64,000 nucleotides of DNA from Cytobacillus oceanisediminis 2691 (GCF_007678455.1 NZ_VEEP01000006.1:124001-188000); one strand, 5' to 3'. Shown: positions 52,742-62,362, counted from the first letter of the stretch. Notes: generated by a model not told the origin, from the sequence alone. Numbers and translations are program-made.

Positions 52742-53683
52742 ATGAGTTCAAGAATAGACAAAAATACCACAAAGAAGAAAAAGCGAAAATGGCTTAAGAT
52801 ATTAATCTTCACTTTTGTATTTTTATTTTTAATAGTTGGAGGTTATGTATATTCCGTATATAACTCTCTTTCTACAGCAGTAGATACAATGCATGAGCCA
52901 TTAGAAAGAGGAAAATCAGAAAAAAGAACGAAAGAATTATCATTTAAGAAAGCAGAGCCATTTTCAGTTTTGCTCATGGGAGTGGATGAAAGAAAAGGAG
53001 ACAGAGGTCGGTCTGACTCACTGATTGTTCTTACTATAAATCCTAATAGTAACTCTGTAAAAATGTTGAGTATACCTCGAGATACAAGAACTGAAATCGT
53101 TGGTAAAGGATATGAAGATAAAATAAACCATGCTTATGCATTTGGTGGAGTCGATATGTCTATAGCGACTGTTGAAAACTTTTTGGATATTCCAATTGAC
53201 CATTATGTTCAAATTAACATGGAAGGTTTCAAGGACATTGTGGATGCTGTTGGCGGTGTAACTGTAAATAATGATTTAAACTTCACTTATGAAGGTACTC
53301 ACTTTCCGAAAGGGCAGCTTAACCTAAACGGGGAGAAAGCATTGAAATATTCAAGAATGCGTTATGAAGACCCTAGAGGAGATTTTGGCAGACAGGCACG
53401 CCAGAGACAAATCATCCAAGCGGTAATTAAGGAAGGTGCTAGCCTTAGTACATTAACTAATTATGGCGACATCTTCAAGGCTCTTGGAAGCAATGTTAAA
53501 ACAAGCTTAAAATTCGACGATATGGTAACAATCCAAAGCAAGTACAAAGCCGCAAGTAAGGATATGACACAGGAACAAGTTAAAGGTAAAGGATCAAAGA
53601 TAGACGGAGTTTATTATTATATTGTACCTGAAGAAGAAAAAAGCAGACTTCAATCTATGTTAAAAAAACAGCTAGAAATTTAG
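52742..53683 (+). CDS. LCP family (LytR-CpsA-Psr) wall glycopolymer ligase, second copy
   Basis: The 313-residue membrane-anchored ligase has basic N-terminus KKKKRKWLK, one TM helix (about residues 18-40), then an LCP domain with VLLMGVDERKGDRGRSDSL, SIPRDTRTEIVG, KINHAYAFGG, YSRMRYEDPRGDFGRQ and RQRQIIQAV. The start at 52742 follows GGAGG at 8 nt. It is divergent from the membrane-protein gene. It is a paralogue of the 29-kb LCP gene (shared SIPRDT and MRxxDPRGDFGR), and lies beside the acidic-sugar cluster. Confidence 0.94.
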   Translation: MSSRIDKNTTKKKKRKWLKILIFTFVFLFLIVGGYVYSVYNSLSTAVDTMHEPLERGKSEKRTKELSFKKAEPFSVLLMGVDERKGDRGRSDSLIVLTINPNSNSVKMLSIPRDTRTEIVGKGYEDKINHAYAFGGVDMSIATVENFLDIPIDHYVQINMEGFKDIVDAVGGVTVNNDLNFTYEGTHFPKGQLNLNGEKALKYSRMRYEDPRGDFGRQARQRQIIQAVIKEGASLSTLTNYGDIFKALGSNVKTSLKFDDMVTIQSKYKAASKDMTQEQVKGKGSKIDGVYYYIVPEEEKSRLQSMLKKQLEI

Positions 53684-53696
53684 TTTAAAATATAAT

Positions 53697-53732
53697 GCAC
53701 CCCTTTTTAGAAAAAAAGGGGTGCATTTCTTG
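53697..53732 (+). terminator. Terminator of the second LCP gene
   Basis: A 12-bp perfect stem GCACCCCTTTTT (53697-53708) and AAAAAGGGGTGC (53713-53724) is followed on the plus strand by ATTTCTTGTATTTTT. Confidence 0.85.
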
Positions 53733-53787
53733 TATTTTTAAATGAAATACATCTAAAGAGAGATTGAAACTTCAATGACCTTTTAAG

Positions 53788-54564
53788 CTATTTAAAGCTT
53801 TTATTTAAGAATTCTTTAATCTTTTCATCATTGTAAAGCCTCATGTTATTTGATGAATGTCCCCCTTTGACTATATTAAGATACACTTCACCATCATTCT
53901 TGACTAATTCATTCTTAAGTCTAATAGAATGGTTTACTGGAACAACTTCATCATCTTTACCATGGAATATAAGGTATGGTTTCTTTGCTAGTTTTTTGGG
54001 AAACTGTGCAGGGTTTATTCTTTCTACTTTTTGTTTTGACTTCCATCTCTCTCTTGTTGGTTGATTGTTTATAAACATATCTTCTAAATCATAAACAGGA
54101 AATGTTCCTATCACGCTTTTCACCCTATTGGGATATTCAATTACCATTCTGTTCATCGAAACCCCCCCTTCAGATGTTCCCCAGATAGTCCACTTTTTTT
54201 CAACAGGAAATTTAGCCTGAACAAAGTCATATGTCTTTATAAGATTTTGCAACTCTTTGTTACTGCCCCATGGTTCTGAGGTATTTGAAACGACCACAAA
54301 AATAGCCCCGCTTTGCATTGCTAAATCCCTTTGACGAGTGTAAAAGTCTAAACCTTTTTTGTTATCTTTATAATAGTTGCGTGCATCTCTCCCGTTTCCG
54401 GGAATCGCCATGACTACTGGATATCTCTTTAATGGTACTAACTGATATGGCCTACTGATATAAACTTCTTGACCATTCACAACCTTTAAAATGTCCTTTG
54501 GCTGAGAGTTAAAATACAAAAAAGCAAGGAACAGTGTTATTACTATTAATACGATTTTTTTCAT
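53788..54564 (-). CDS. Alpha/beta hydrolase, secreted or membrane-tethered
   Basis: The 258-residue protein begins with a hydrophobic helix (MKKIVLIVITLFLAFLYFNS) acting as signal peptide or anchor. Nucleophile Ser lies in IWGTSEGGVSMNR; the acid is probably Asp of HGKDDEVVP and the base His in VKGGHSSNNM. The oxyanion segment is VVMAIPGNGRDARNYY. Family resembles PHB-depolymerase/feruloyl-esterase-like hydrolases. The substrate is unknown. A monocistronic unit between two terminators. Confidence 0.82.
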   Translation of the reverse strand: MKKIVLIVITLFLAFLYFNSQPKDILKVVNGQEVYISRPYQLVPLKRYPVVMAIPGNGRDARNYYKDNKKGLDFYTRQRDLAMQSGAIFVVVSNTSEPWGSNKELQNLIKTYDFVQAKFPVEKKWTIWGTSEGGVSMNRMVIEYPNRVKSVIGTFPVYDLEDMFINNQPTRERWKSKQKVERINPAQFPKKLAKKPYLIFHGKDDEVVPVNHSIRLKNELVKNDGEVYLNIVKGGHSSNNMRLYNDEKIKEFLNKSFK

Positions 54565-54744
54565 TATTACTCCTTTATAAATATACTTAATTACTTGAAG
54601 TAATTATTGTTTAGTCTTTTATTTCACTAAATGATGTACTTCATAGGTTACTTTAATATAGGGTGGACTTCTAGAACAATGGCAAACGCGACAGAGAAAA
54701 GCAAGCAGATGGAATGGAAACCACCAGTTTAGCAAAACATTAGA

Positions 54745-54774
54745 AATAAAAAAGTGCTCTAAAAAAGAGCACTT
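54745..54774 (-). terminator. Terminator at the end of the nonulosonic acid cluster
   Basis: A perfect 9-bp stem AAGTGCTCT (54752-54760) and AGAGCACTT (54766-54774) is followed on the minus strand by TTTTTTATTTCTA. It follows the neuB stop by a few bases. Confidence 0.85.
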
Positions 54775-54782
54775 CTATTTTA

Positions 54783-55838
54783 TTAAATCATTTCCCAAAC
54801 GAGAATATCATCTTCCTGTATATTCTTCCTAGCCTTTCTTCCTACAACCATCTCCATATGTTTAGGAGAGATTCCTGTTCCTGGTCTCTTCCAGGTTAAC
54901 ATTTCCTCAGTAATCACTGTACCTTCATTTATATCACAATTTGCAACTAGACTTCTCCTTGCAAATTTTATCGCTTGTTTTTCTGCTTCTAACGGCTCTT
55001 TTTCTTTTTGTCCTAACACAGCCTCGAAAATCTTCATATTGTTTTTAAAGACCTTAATATCTTCAGCATCCATTGCATGATAATGGTCATTACCTTCTAG
55101 AGTTTTATCATAAGTAAAATGCTTTTCGATGATTCTGGCTCCTAAAAAAGCAGACGTGTTTAATGCCATCATTGATGGGTCAGGTACAGTATGATCTGAA
55201 TAGCCAATCACATATTTAGGAAAGACTTCCTTTAAATGTGTAATCATTGCTAGATGAGCATCTTCATCTTTGGTTGGATATGATAATACACAGTGCAATA
55301 AAGCAATATTTTTATTTCCTTCTTCTTCAATCACACGAACCGCCTCATCAATTTCACCAATTGTTGATGCTCCAGTGGACAAAATAATTGGCTTTCCGTA
55401 TCTTGCAATTTGTTTTAAAAATGGATGATTCGTTAAATCAGCAGAAGCAATTTTGTATGCCGGCATAAGTTCGTTAAGAAACTCTGCAGATTCAGAATCA
55501 AATGGAGTCGACATAAAGTCAATCCCACATTCTTTACAGTAATCAGCAAGGATTTTATATTCATCCACCCAAAACGTATCATACTTTTTAAATAACTGAT
55601 ACTGAGAATCAGATTTTTCTTTTGTTTGGTCCCAATAAGCAGGCGAATTTTTAGAAGCAAGTTTTCCTGCCTTATATGTTTGGAATTTAATTGCATCTGC
55701 TCCAGCCTCTGCAGCATCTTTAATCATTCTTTTTGCAAGCTCCAGATCTCCTCCGTGGTTAACACCAGCTTCAGCGATTAAATAAATATTAGAACCATCT
55801 CTACTAATTAATGTATTGTTTATTTTCATTATACTCAT
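54783..55838 (-). CDS. neuB: Nonulosonic (sialic) acid synthase NeuB-type
   Basis: The 351-residue enzyme condenses phosphoenolpyruvate with an acylated hexosamine to make a C9 sialic-type sugar. The TIM-barrel carries LIAEAGVNHGGDLELAKRMI, DAIKFQTYKAGKLASK, MSTPFDSESAEFLNE, YKIASADLTNHPFL, LSTGAST and IGYSDHT. The C-terminal antifreeze/SAF domain contains RRSLVANCDINEGTV. Specificity (neuraminate, legionaminate or pseudaminate) cannot be told from the sequence. The ATG overlaps the stop of the upstream fusion gene (ATGA) and has a GGAG site. Confidence 0.93.
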   Translation of the reverse strand: MSIMKINNTLISRDGSNIYLIAEAGVNHGGDLELAKRMIKDAAEAGADAIKFQTYKAGKLASKNSPAYWDQTKEKSDSQYQLFKKYDTFWVDEYKILADYCKECGIDFMSTPFDSESAEFLNELMPAYKIASADLTNHPFLKQIARYGKPIILSTGASTIGEIDEAVRVIEEEGNKNIALLHCVLSYPTKDEDAHLAMITHLKEVFPKYVIGYSDHTVPDPSMMALNTSAFLGARIIEKHFTYDKTLEGNDHYHAMDAEDIKVFKNNMKIFEAVLGQKEKEPLEAEKQAIKFARRSLVANCDINEGTVITEEMLTWKRPGTGISPKHMEMVVGRKARKNIQEDDILVWEMI

Positions 55839-57472
55839 TTTTCCAGCTCCATTCCTTCACTCATAATAATAGAATAAACTCTCTCAATACCTTTACGCAA
55901 ATCATGCTTTAGCATTCTCCTGCTCATCAAATCCCTTAAGTCTTTGTCACTTAATAAGCGGGCAAATGTACTAACAATTTCCTCCCTAGATACATTGCTA
56001 TGCAAACCTAAATTAATAAAACCGTTGTAATTATGGCCGAATAGATGAGTCATCTCTCTATGGTTTTGAGATATAATCACTGCGGGTGTACCCACCATAG
56101 CAATTTCATACATTGTTCTTCCTGCCGATGAAAAAATGATATCTGCATTTGCCATATGTTCCGCCATGTTCTTTACGTGTTGCAGTACATTAATTTTCTT
56201 TCTAAAGTTCGTAACTATTTCCTTCAGTTCATGAGAGTGTTCATAGCCGGGCCCCACGATAACAGTAATTTCAAAATGTTCTTGGTTGTTCCCAATTGCT
56301 TCTAAAGTTTTCTTTGTCAGATTATTAGGATCCGTACCTCCAAATGTAATAAGAACATTGGTAACTTTATCACGTATGGGATTTGTTTTAGCATCTAAGA
56401 ACTCTGCTCTGGCACAATAATACTTTTCTCCAGTATAAAAATTTTCGGCTGGTACACTTCCTGGATATAGTGCATTAAAGACTCCATCTGCAAATTCAGC
56501 ACCATCACCGAGATCCTCAAAATTGAAAACAGTTATACCGTTATTTTTCAATTTCAGTATATATTCCTTAGTAGTATTTAAAATATCATTAATAATGATA
56601 TCAGGATTAATTTCAGAAATCTTTTCAAATAAATTCTCATGATTTATAAGTTCAATTTTAAAATTTTGAGACCTAATAACATCTATTCCAAGTTGATATC
56701 TTTCATCCATCAAGAATATTACCTTATGGTCAATAATATGATTCGCAATTGTTAATGCTCTATAAATATGTCCAAGACCAATTTCATTGTAGCCATCCAC
56801 CCGGATTGCTATTAACTTTTGCTTTAACAGTTTTTCGGCTACCCACCAGTCGGTAGGATTATCTATATCGATACTTTCCTCTTTCTTAACCTCAAATAAG
56901 GATACACTTTTTCCTATCCTGTTATATTCAGAAATTACATTACGCCTTGAAACTAACACTGCCCCTGTCTCTCTATACTCACTCGGTAAGTATTGACGAT
57001 TCTTTCTTTCAGTATATCTTGGATAAAATCCTTCTGCATTTTTCCCCCAGGATAAATGACGGTCATCTACCGCTGTTAACACAGTATCATATTCATTATC
57101 AATCAATGTTTTAAACACCTGGTTAATTGTTTCTGTTTTAATCAATGGAGAGGTTGGCTGTATGGTTGCAATATAATTTAGGTCATAGCCTTCTGATTCG
57201 AGCTTTAAGATTACATTAAATATTACCGGATCAAGTGGAACTTCATCGGTTGCAAGACTTTCTGGCCTGCGTATTACACGCGCTCCATACTTCAAGGCTA
57301 CAGATTCTATTTCTTCATCATCTGTACTTACAATAACCTCATCAATGTAATCCGAACCAAGTGCAGCAGTTATAGAATAGCTAATTAACGGCTTCCCGTT
57401 CAATAGTCTGATATTCTTTCTTGGTATTCCTTTTGAACCGCCACGTGCAGGAATAATGGCAATATTTTTCAT
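55835..57472 (-). CDS. NeuA-PseG fusion: CMP-sugar synthetase plus UDP-sugar hydrolase
   Basis: The 545-residue cytosolic protein contains two enzymes. Residues 1 to about 220 form a CMP-nonulosonate cytidylyltransferase with IIPARGGSKGIPRKNIRLL, EVIVSTDDEEIESVALKYGA, RRPESLATDEVPLD, QPTSPL and ESIDIDNPTDW. Residues about 222-545 are PseG/SpsG-like (GT-B fold), with IRVDGYNEIGLGHIYRALTI, FEDLGDGAEFADG, TFGGTDPNNLTKKTLEA and SSAGRTMYEIAMVGTPAVII. The PseG half would release the UDP from the C6 precursor sugar and the NeuA half activates the C9 product. Both reading frames are continuous, so it is a true fusion. Confidence 0.92.
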   Translation of the reverse strand: MKNIAIIPARGGSKGIPRKNIRLLNGKPLISYSITAALGSDYIDEVIVSTDDEEIESVALKYGARVIRRPESLATDEVPLDPVIFNVILKLESEGYDLNYIATIQPTSPLIKTETINQVFKTLIDNEYDTVLTAVDDRHLSWGKNAEGFYPRYTERKNRQYLPSEYRETGAVLVSRRNVISEYNRIGKSVSLFEVKKEESIDIDNPTDWWVAEKLLKQKLIAIRVDGYNEIGLGHIYRALTIANHIIDHKVIFLMDERYQLGIDVIRSQNFKIELINHENLFEKISEINPDIIINDILNTTKEYILKLKNNGITVFNFEDLGDGAEFADGVFNALYPGSVPAENFYTGEKYYCARAEFLDAKTNPIRDKVTNVLITFGGTDPNNLTKKTLEAIGNNQEHFEITVIVGPGYEHSHELKEIVTNFRKKINVLQHVKNMAEHMANADIIFSSAGRTMYEIAMVGTPAVIISQNHREMTHLFGHNYNGFINLGLHSNVSREEIVSTFARLLSDKDLRDLMSRRMLKHDLRKGIERVYSIIMSEGMELEK

Positions 57473-57484
57473 TTTACACCTTCC

Positions 57485-57982
57485 TTAAATATTATTCATT
57501 AAGCTATCTGTTATCTCATCTAGTCTTTTAATAAAAGAAGGTAAGTTTGAATCCAAGGCAACATTATTACCTTTATATTTATCATAATTAAAAATATACT
57601 CTTCAATATCCTCTATATCAATAACTGCAAGAATTTTATTCTCTTCCTCCAACCTTTTTGAAAAAAGCACTTGATGATCATCTACATGTTCACCAAACTT
57701 ATGTTGCCGTGGAACCACGATTGGCTTTTTATTCATTGACATGGGGAGCATAATGCTACCAGGCCCACCGTGTGTAATAACTATATCAGCTTCAGAAGTC
57801 ATGTGATACATTTCATCAAAGCCTATCATGTTTTTATATTCACAAAAACGGGGCGTATAATCAGAGTAACCGGTTTGAATAAATACATCGTCTTTTAGCT
57901 TTCCGCTTTCTTTTAATTCATCCATCTTTTTTAAGAGACGATCAAAAGCCTGCTCATGAGTGCCAACAGTCACAAAAATCAT
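57485..57982 (-). CDS. Alg13-like/PssE glycosyltransferase subunit
   Basis: The 165-residue protein of the GT28 C-terminal type starts MIFVTVGTHEQAFDRLLKKM. The donor-binding segment is ADIVITHGGPGSIMLPMSMN followed by KKPIVVPRQHKFGEHVDDHQ. Alg13-type proteins need an Alg14/PssD membrane partner, which is the C-terminal half of the neighbouring 57979-59781 gene. It overlaps that gene by 4 nt. Confidence 0.92.
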   Translation of the reverse strand: MIFVTVGTHEQAFDRLLKKMDELKESGKLKDDVFIQTGYSDYTPRFCEYKNMIGFDEMYHMTSEADIVITHGGPGSIMLPMSMNKKPIVVPRQHKFGEHVDDHQVLFSKRLEEENKILAVIDIEDIEEYIFNYDKYKGNNVALDSNLPSFIKRLDEITDSLMNNI

Positions 57983-59781
57983 AACACCCCTCCTAATACT
58001 TCCCCCTTAGGGTAATGCTTCTTTTGTTCTTCCCACTGCAAAATAAACTTATCAGTAATCGGATAAACGATCTTCCCAGTTAGAGTCGGTAAATCTATCC
58101 GATCGTAAACCTCAACGTAAATTAACTTTGACCCAAACAGCTTCCCTAAATAGAAAAAAGGAATAGCTGGGGCGGCACCAGTAGATATTATAATATCAGG
58201 CCTTTCTTTAACTAAAATCTTGATTGCTAAGAATGTGTTTTTAATTAGATTTTTGATATTTCTATTGGTTGGATGATAGCACCAATACTTTTGTTCATCC
58301 TTAAGAAGCGATCTGCTATCTTGTTTATCAAACGTAACCCAAAATCGGTTGTGCTTTTCCCACCAGGGTCTTAGTTGATACAACTGAGTTAAGTGACCTC
58401 CACTCGAACCGACGAGACAAATATTTAAGTTTTTCTTGTTTTCTTCCTGTAAATTATATTTAAACATTGATGGTTGTACCTTCCTTTTTTCTTGTAGCAC
58501 ACTTGTTAACACTTGAGCTATAATTGCAAGTCCTAAAAAAACAACAACTGTTGGAATTGTATCTCCCGCTAAGACTGGAAAAATCCCCATAGAAACAAAT
58601 CCCATCATTGATGTGTTTAATATTACTAACAACAATAAGTGATCAACTCTCTCTTTTTTTGTCAATAATTTAAATACCAAGTAAAAAAGAATGGCAGCCA
58701 AAACAGGGTAAACCACTAAACCAAATAATCCAAAGTTAAGATACCCTTCTCCAATTAAAGTAACTGTTATGCCTCCACCTTGGAATTTTGCATGTGTCAT
58801 TCCTTTTAAAATTGTACCCAAATTCGGTTGACTACCAGGGAGGTAAACTCCAAAGTCATATATGATTGACTTGCCATACCAAAATTCATTTGTTTTAAAT
58901 AATTCCACAATTCGCTGAAGATTTATCGGATTCATATATAAGCGGTTCATTAAATGAAAAAAGCCTTCTGTTAAACCTTCCTTGCCGCCTCTTAATGCAC
59001 CTAGTACTCCAGTGAGGGATAAAAGCACAAAGCTTAATAAAGCAAACAGCTTTAAATTAATTCTTCCTTTTTTAAGAACCATGTAGAACAGAAACATTTG
59101 AACTAATACTTTTAAACTCTGAGACCTAGGACCAGTCAGAGAATTAAACAATACTAGTAACACAACTATTAAAATAGTAGATAGTCTCACTTTTCTATAT
59201 TTTATATAATCATATGCCGTTAAAGCTAAAGCACCAATTGATAAGGATATATAGCTTATTCTATGAATAAAGCCATTTCCCTGCATAGCAGCAACACGTG
59301 CGATTTCAGGATTTTCAGCAAAAATAGGAATATTTCCTGCTCTAATAAAAAATAAAGTGGTGAAAATTATCGAAGTTAACAAACCGATTTTTCCTAAAAC
59401 GCCTAAATAAGTATTGTCTCCTCTAAAATTACCTATAAACACTTTCTTATTTTGCAAAAAAGAAAAAACAAAAATTAGCGCTGTATATCCGATGACAGTA
59501 TAGTCATAAATATAATTAGCAATTTCGAAGGTGCTAAACCATTTAATTAAAATAAAAGGTAAGAACCAAAGTAAGAAAGAATACATCATAAATAAATTTA
59601 TTGGATTGGTTATCTGCTCGTAATCATACTCAATATGAACGTATAACATTATTAATATCGAATATAGTATAAAAAGATAAAAATTTGAATTAGATACTAG
59701 AAATACAACTGAAATTAATAGAATCATTACTAACCATAACAATTTCTTATATTTTAATAAATACTTACCTATTGAAGACAC
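57979..59781 (-). CDS. Wzy-like polymerase fused to Alg14/PssD-like subunit
   Basis: The 600-residue protein has an N-terminal membrane part (about 1-430, about twelve helices, with RVAAMQGNGFIHRISYIS and LNSLTGPRSQSLKVLVQM and a GEGYLNFGLFGLVVYPVL loop) resembling O-antigen polymerases. The cytoplasmic C-terminal Alg14/PssD-like part (about 448-600) begins LNICLVGSSGGHLTQLYQLR and has RPDIIISTGAAPAIPFFYLG and YVEVYDRIDLPTLTGKIVYP. No ribosome site precedes the inner ATG near residue 443, so a single fused protein is likely. It works with the overlapping Alg13-like gene. Confidence 0.87.
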   Translation of the reverse strand: MSSIGKYLLKYKKLLWLVMILLISVVFLVSNSNFYLFILYSILIMLYVHIEYDYEQITNPINLFMMYSFLLWFLPFILIKWFSTFEIANYIYDYTVIGYTALIFVFSFLQNKKVFIGNFRGDNTYLGVLGKIGLLTSIIFTTLFFIRAGNIPIFAENPEIARVAAMQGNGFIHRISYISLSIGALALTAYDYIKYRKVRLSTILIVVLLVLFNSLTGPRSQSLKVLVQMFLFYMVLKKGRINLKLFALLSFVLLSLTGVLGALRGGKEGLTEGFFHLMNRLYMNPINLQRIVELFKTNEFWYGKSIIYDFGVYLPGSQPNLGTILKGMTHAKFQGGGITVTLIGEGYLNFGLFGLVVYPVLAAILFYLVFKLLTKKERVDHLLLLVILNTSMMGFVSMGIFPVLAGDTIPTVVVFLGLAIIAQVLTSVLQEKRKVQPSMFKYNLQEENKKNLNICLVGSSGGHLTQLYQLRPWWEKHNRFWVTFDKQDSRSLLKDEQKYWCYHPTNRNIKNLIKNTFLAIKILVKERPDIIISTGAAPAIPFFYLGKLFGSKLIYVEVYDRIDLPTLTGKIVYPITDKFILQWEEQKKHYPKGEVLGGVL

Positions 59782-59803
59782 ATGATCGACTCCTTAAGTC
59801 TTT

Positions 59804-60895
59804 TTATTTTGGCATTAAGTTGTCAATATTCTTAAACGACTCAGGTTGTAAAACCTTCGTTTGTTTGAAATTATGGTTGAAAGCAATTAAAAACTGATCC
59901 AAAGGATCATCAATGAATCCATACATTCTCTTGAGAAGCACAATGTCGTGATTTATTCCAAATATTATTCGAGGTGTAAATACAGCAGATGAATTTATAG
60001 AAATAAGTGTTTTTCCATGAAGATTCTCATTGAGATAAATCAATTCCCATGGATAGTTAGAATTATTAACGTTACTTAATTTGAACTTTTCATATTTATT
60101 AATTGAATCTCTCGGATGTAGTTTTATTAATAAATCATTAATATTAAAATTCTTAATTAAGTCTTCAATTACCTTATACTCATTTAATTGTTCGTTTCCA
60201 TCAATCGAAAAACTTTGATCAAAGAATATAAACTTTGTTTTTCCAAAATCCGGTTGAGGAATATAATCAAAAATTTTGTTAATCAAACCCTTAATTTCAC
60301 TATTTTTATTAATAGAAGGAATTTTCACTATCCCTCCATTAAAATCTCCTACGTATAAACTAGGTTGAAATAAAAAAAGTTTACTCCCAAGAGATATGTT
60401 AAAAATCCTAAAACCGAATGGACTAATAACTTTATTGATTATATTCTTAATACGATTTTTAGTTTCATGACTACTTATTACGTAGGACATCCTGCCTTCT
60501 TCAACAAAATTTATACTTAGCTTTTTATTTTTTTTGAAAGAATGGTTTACAAGCAAGTTTGTGAAAAAGCTATGAGTAAACAAATTCAAACTATCATAAT
60601 CTAATGTGAGTTGTTCTCCAATGAAATTTTCAGGTTTATCAAATGCAAAACTTCTTATTTTTTTATGTTTTAGAAAAGACTTATCATAACTTATTTCTTT
60701 ATCCTTGACGAAAAAAACATTTGCTATGTTGCTGATGTTTTTTGATTCTTTTTTCAAGTTTCGAAAGACTTTTTCAGCTGAAGCAAAATGATTTGAAATA
60801 AAAATATCATTCTTTTCATCTTTAAAAAGCGTATTAATCAATTGAAGAGTAACTATTACATGAAAGGGAGTGCAACAAACAAAAGCATTTTTCAA
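59804..60895 (-). CDS. Sialyltransferase-like protein (GT52/GT38-type motifs)
   Basis: The 363-residue soluble protein starts MKNAFVCCTPFHVIVTLQLI. It has three motifs of bacterial GT-B sialyltransferases: an acidic-acidic-Gly site FVEEGRMSYVI, the His-Pro motif in LLIKLHPRDSI, and a Ser-Ser element in LISINSSAVFTP. With neuA, neuB and PseG next to it, transfer of a CMP-nonulosonate to the glycan is the best guess. Overall similarity to named families is not strong enough to pick one. It is AT-rich. Confidence 0.75.
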   Translation of the reverse strand: MKNAFVCCTPFHVIVTLQLINTLFKDEKNDIFISNHFASAEKVFRNLKKESKNISNIANVFFVKDKEISYDKSFLKHKKIRSFAFDKPENFIGEQLTLDYDSLNLFTHSFFTNLLVNHSFKKNKKLSINFVEEGRMSYVISSHETKNRIKNIINKVISPFGFRIFNISLGSKLFLFQPSLYVGDFNGGIVKIPSINKNSEIKGLINKIFDYIPQPDFGKTKFIFFDQSFSIDGNEQLNEYKVIEDLIKNFNINDLLIKLHPRDSINKYEKFKLSNVNNSNYPWELIYLNENLHGKTLISINSSAVFTPRIIFGINHDIVLLKRMYGFIDDPLDQFLIAFNHNFKQTKVLQPESFKNIDNLMPK

Positions 60896-60901
60896 TGGGA
60901 T

Positions 60902-62362
60902 TTATCCTTTCTTTTTTAAAAGAACTGATACTTTATTTTTAAGTACAGCTAAATCTCCTTTAGGCACAAACAGGGTCATAACAAGAAGGAAAGCTAAATT
61001 AAGGAAAATTTTCACTAAAAGAAGATTATTTAATTGCTGGTATAAGTATAAAAAAGTCAGTAATAGTGTAAACATTCCATACATCATTAACATCTCTTTT
61101 TTATAGTAAGGTATATAAAAGATTTTTTGCCCATTCTGATAAGAAACTACACTCATTACAATAAAAGATATAATTGATGCAAAGGCAGCTCCGTACATCC
61201 CCCAATTAAAAGTAATGATAAATAAGTAATTTAAGATTAGATTCAGAATGGCTGATATACCCGTTGACATTAATAATAAGTTAGTTTTTTCTTTAAAGAT
61301 TAACTGTTGATTACTTAGGTAGTATACATTCTTAAATGCATAACCTGCGACAACTAAAGGTATTATCTTCACAGCCTCTTTATATTTGTCATCAAAGAAC
61401 AAATCTATCAGCTCTTTTGCGAAGAGCGAGAAAGTCACAGAAATAGAAAGAGTTAGCATAACATAATAGAGTGAGAACTTAGAAATGAATAAACTATATT
61501 CTTTCATTTTATTGGCGTATCTCATAAAGTAAGAAGACCATGCTTCAATAAATGCTAACGATATGATATCTATTATTTGTCCTATTTGATAACCAAGACT
61601 ATAAATGCCTACAGTTTCTAAATTAAGAGCTTTGTTCAAAAATATTCTATCAGATAAATTTATAACGAACCCAGAAAGACTGTGTGGAATGATTGGAAGT
61701 CCAATCAATAATGTCTTTCTGTAAGTTTTCTTTTCAAATGAAGGTTTTATTTCTTTCTTTATAAGGACTATTGCAATTAATGTAATTATAATTGTAGATC
61801 CAAATATACCAACTACTCTTCCGGCCGTACCCATAGTAAGAAAAATGATCAGGGCCAGACTTATAATTGAATCTAAAGACATATATAGTATCTCTAATAA
61901 TGAATATTTAACTGATTGATTTCTAGTTTGATACAGCTTGAGCAATAGCTGATATGGAATAATCAGCAATGAAGAAACAAGGACATATATACCAAATTGC
62001 CAAAAACTTACTCCATCAAGGAACCATTTAAATAATTCTTCACCAAAACTAGTGAATATTATAACAAGAAGTAAATCTATAACGAAAGTGCCAATAAGTA
62101 ATGTCGAAAAAAAGGTACGAAAATCCCTTCCGGCACTCTCGTACTCATAATAAGTTTTTTTAATTGTCACGACCTGACCAAGACCAAGAATACTTATCAT
62201 AATCGACTTAAATAAAAGCAACAGTGAAACAGCGCCAAATTGCTCTACAGTCAAATAATTTGCATAGACAGGGAGCAAAGCAACATTTAAGCCTTTAGAT
62301 AACAAGGCGGCAATAATATAAATTATTCCATTGATACCAATACTTCTTATATCCTTATTCAC
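60902..62362 (-). CDS. Polysaccharide flippase (Wzx-like)
   Basis: The 486-residue protein of about 14 helices starts MNKDIRSIGINGIIYIIAAL; it belongs to the MOP flippase group (Wzx). Cytoplasmic charged loops with KKEIKPSFEKKTYRKTLLIG and DRIFLNKALNLETVGIYSLG are typical. It would flip the sialic-type repeat unit. This is the second flippase in the window, consistent with two separate glycans. It overlaps the acetyltransferase stop by 8 nt. Confidence 0.9.
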   Translation of the reverse strand: MNKDIRSIGINGIIYIIAALLSKGLNVALLPVYANYLTVEQFGAVSLLLLFKSIMISILGLGQVVTIKKTYYEYESAGRDFRTFFSTLLIGTFVIDLLLVIIFTSFGEELFKWFLDGVSFWQFGIYVLVSSLLIIPYQLLLKLYQTRNQSVKYSLLEILYMSLDSIISLALIIFLTMGTAGRVVGIFGSTIIITLIAIVLIKKEIKPSFEKKTYRKTLLIGLPIIPHSLSGFVINLSDRIFLNKALNLETVGIYSLGYQIGQIIDIISLAFIEAWSSYFMRYANKMKEYSLFISKFSLYYVMLTLSISVTFSLFAKELIDLFFDDKYKEAVKIIPLVVAGYAFKNVYYLSNQQLIFKEKTNLLLMSTGISAILNLILNYLFIITFNWGMYGAAFASIISFIVMSVVSYQNGQKIFYIPYYKKEMLMMYGMFTLLLTFLYLYQQLNNLLLVKIFLNLAFLLVMTLFVPKGDLAVLKNKVSVLLKKKG

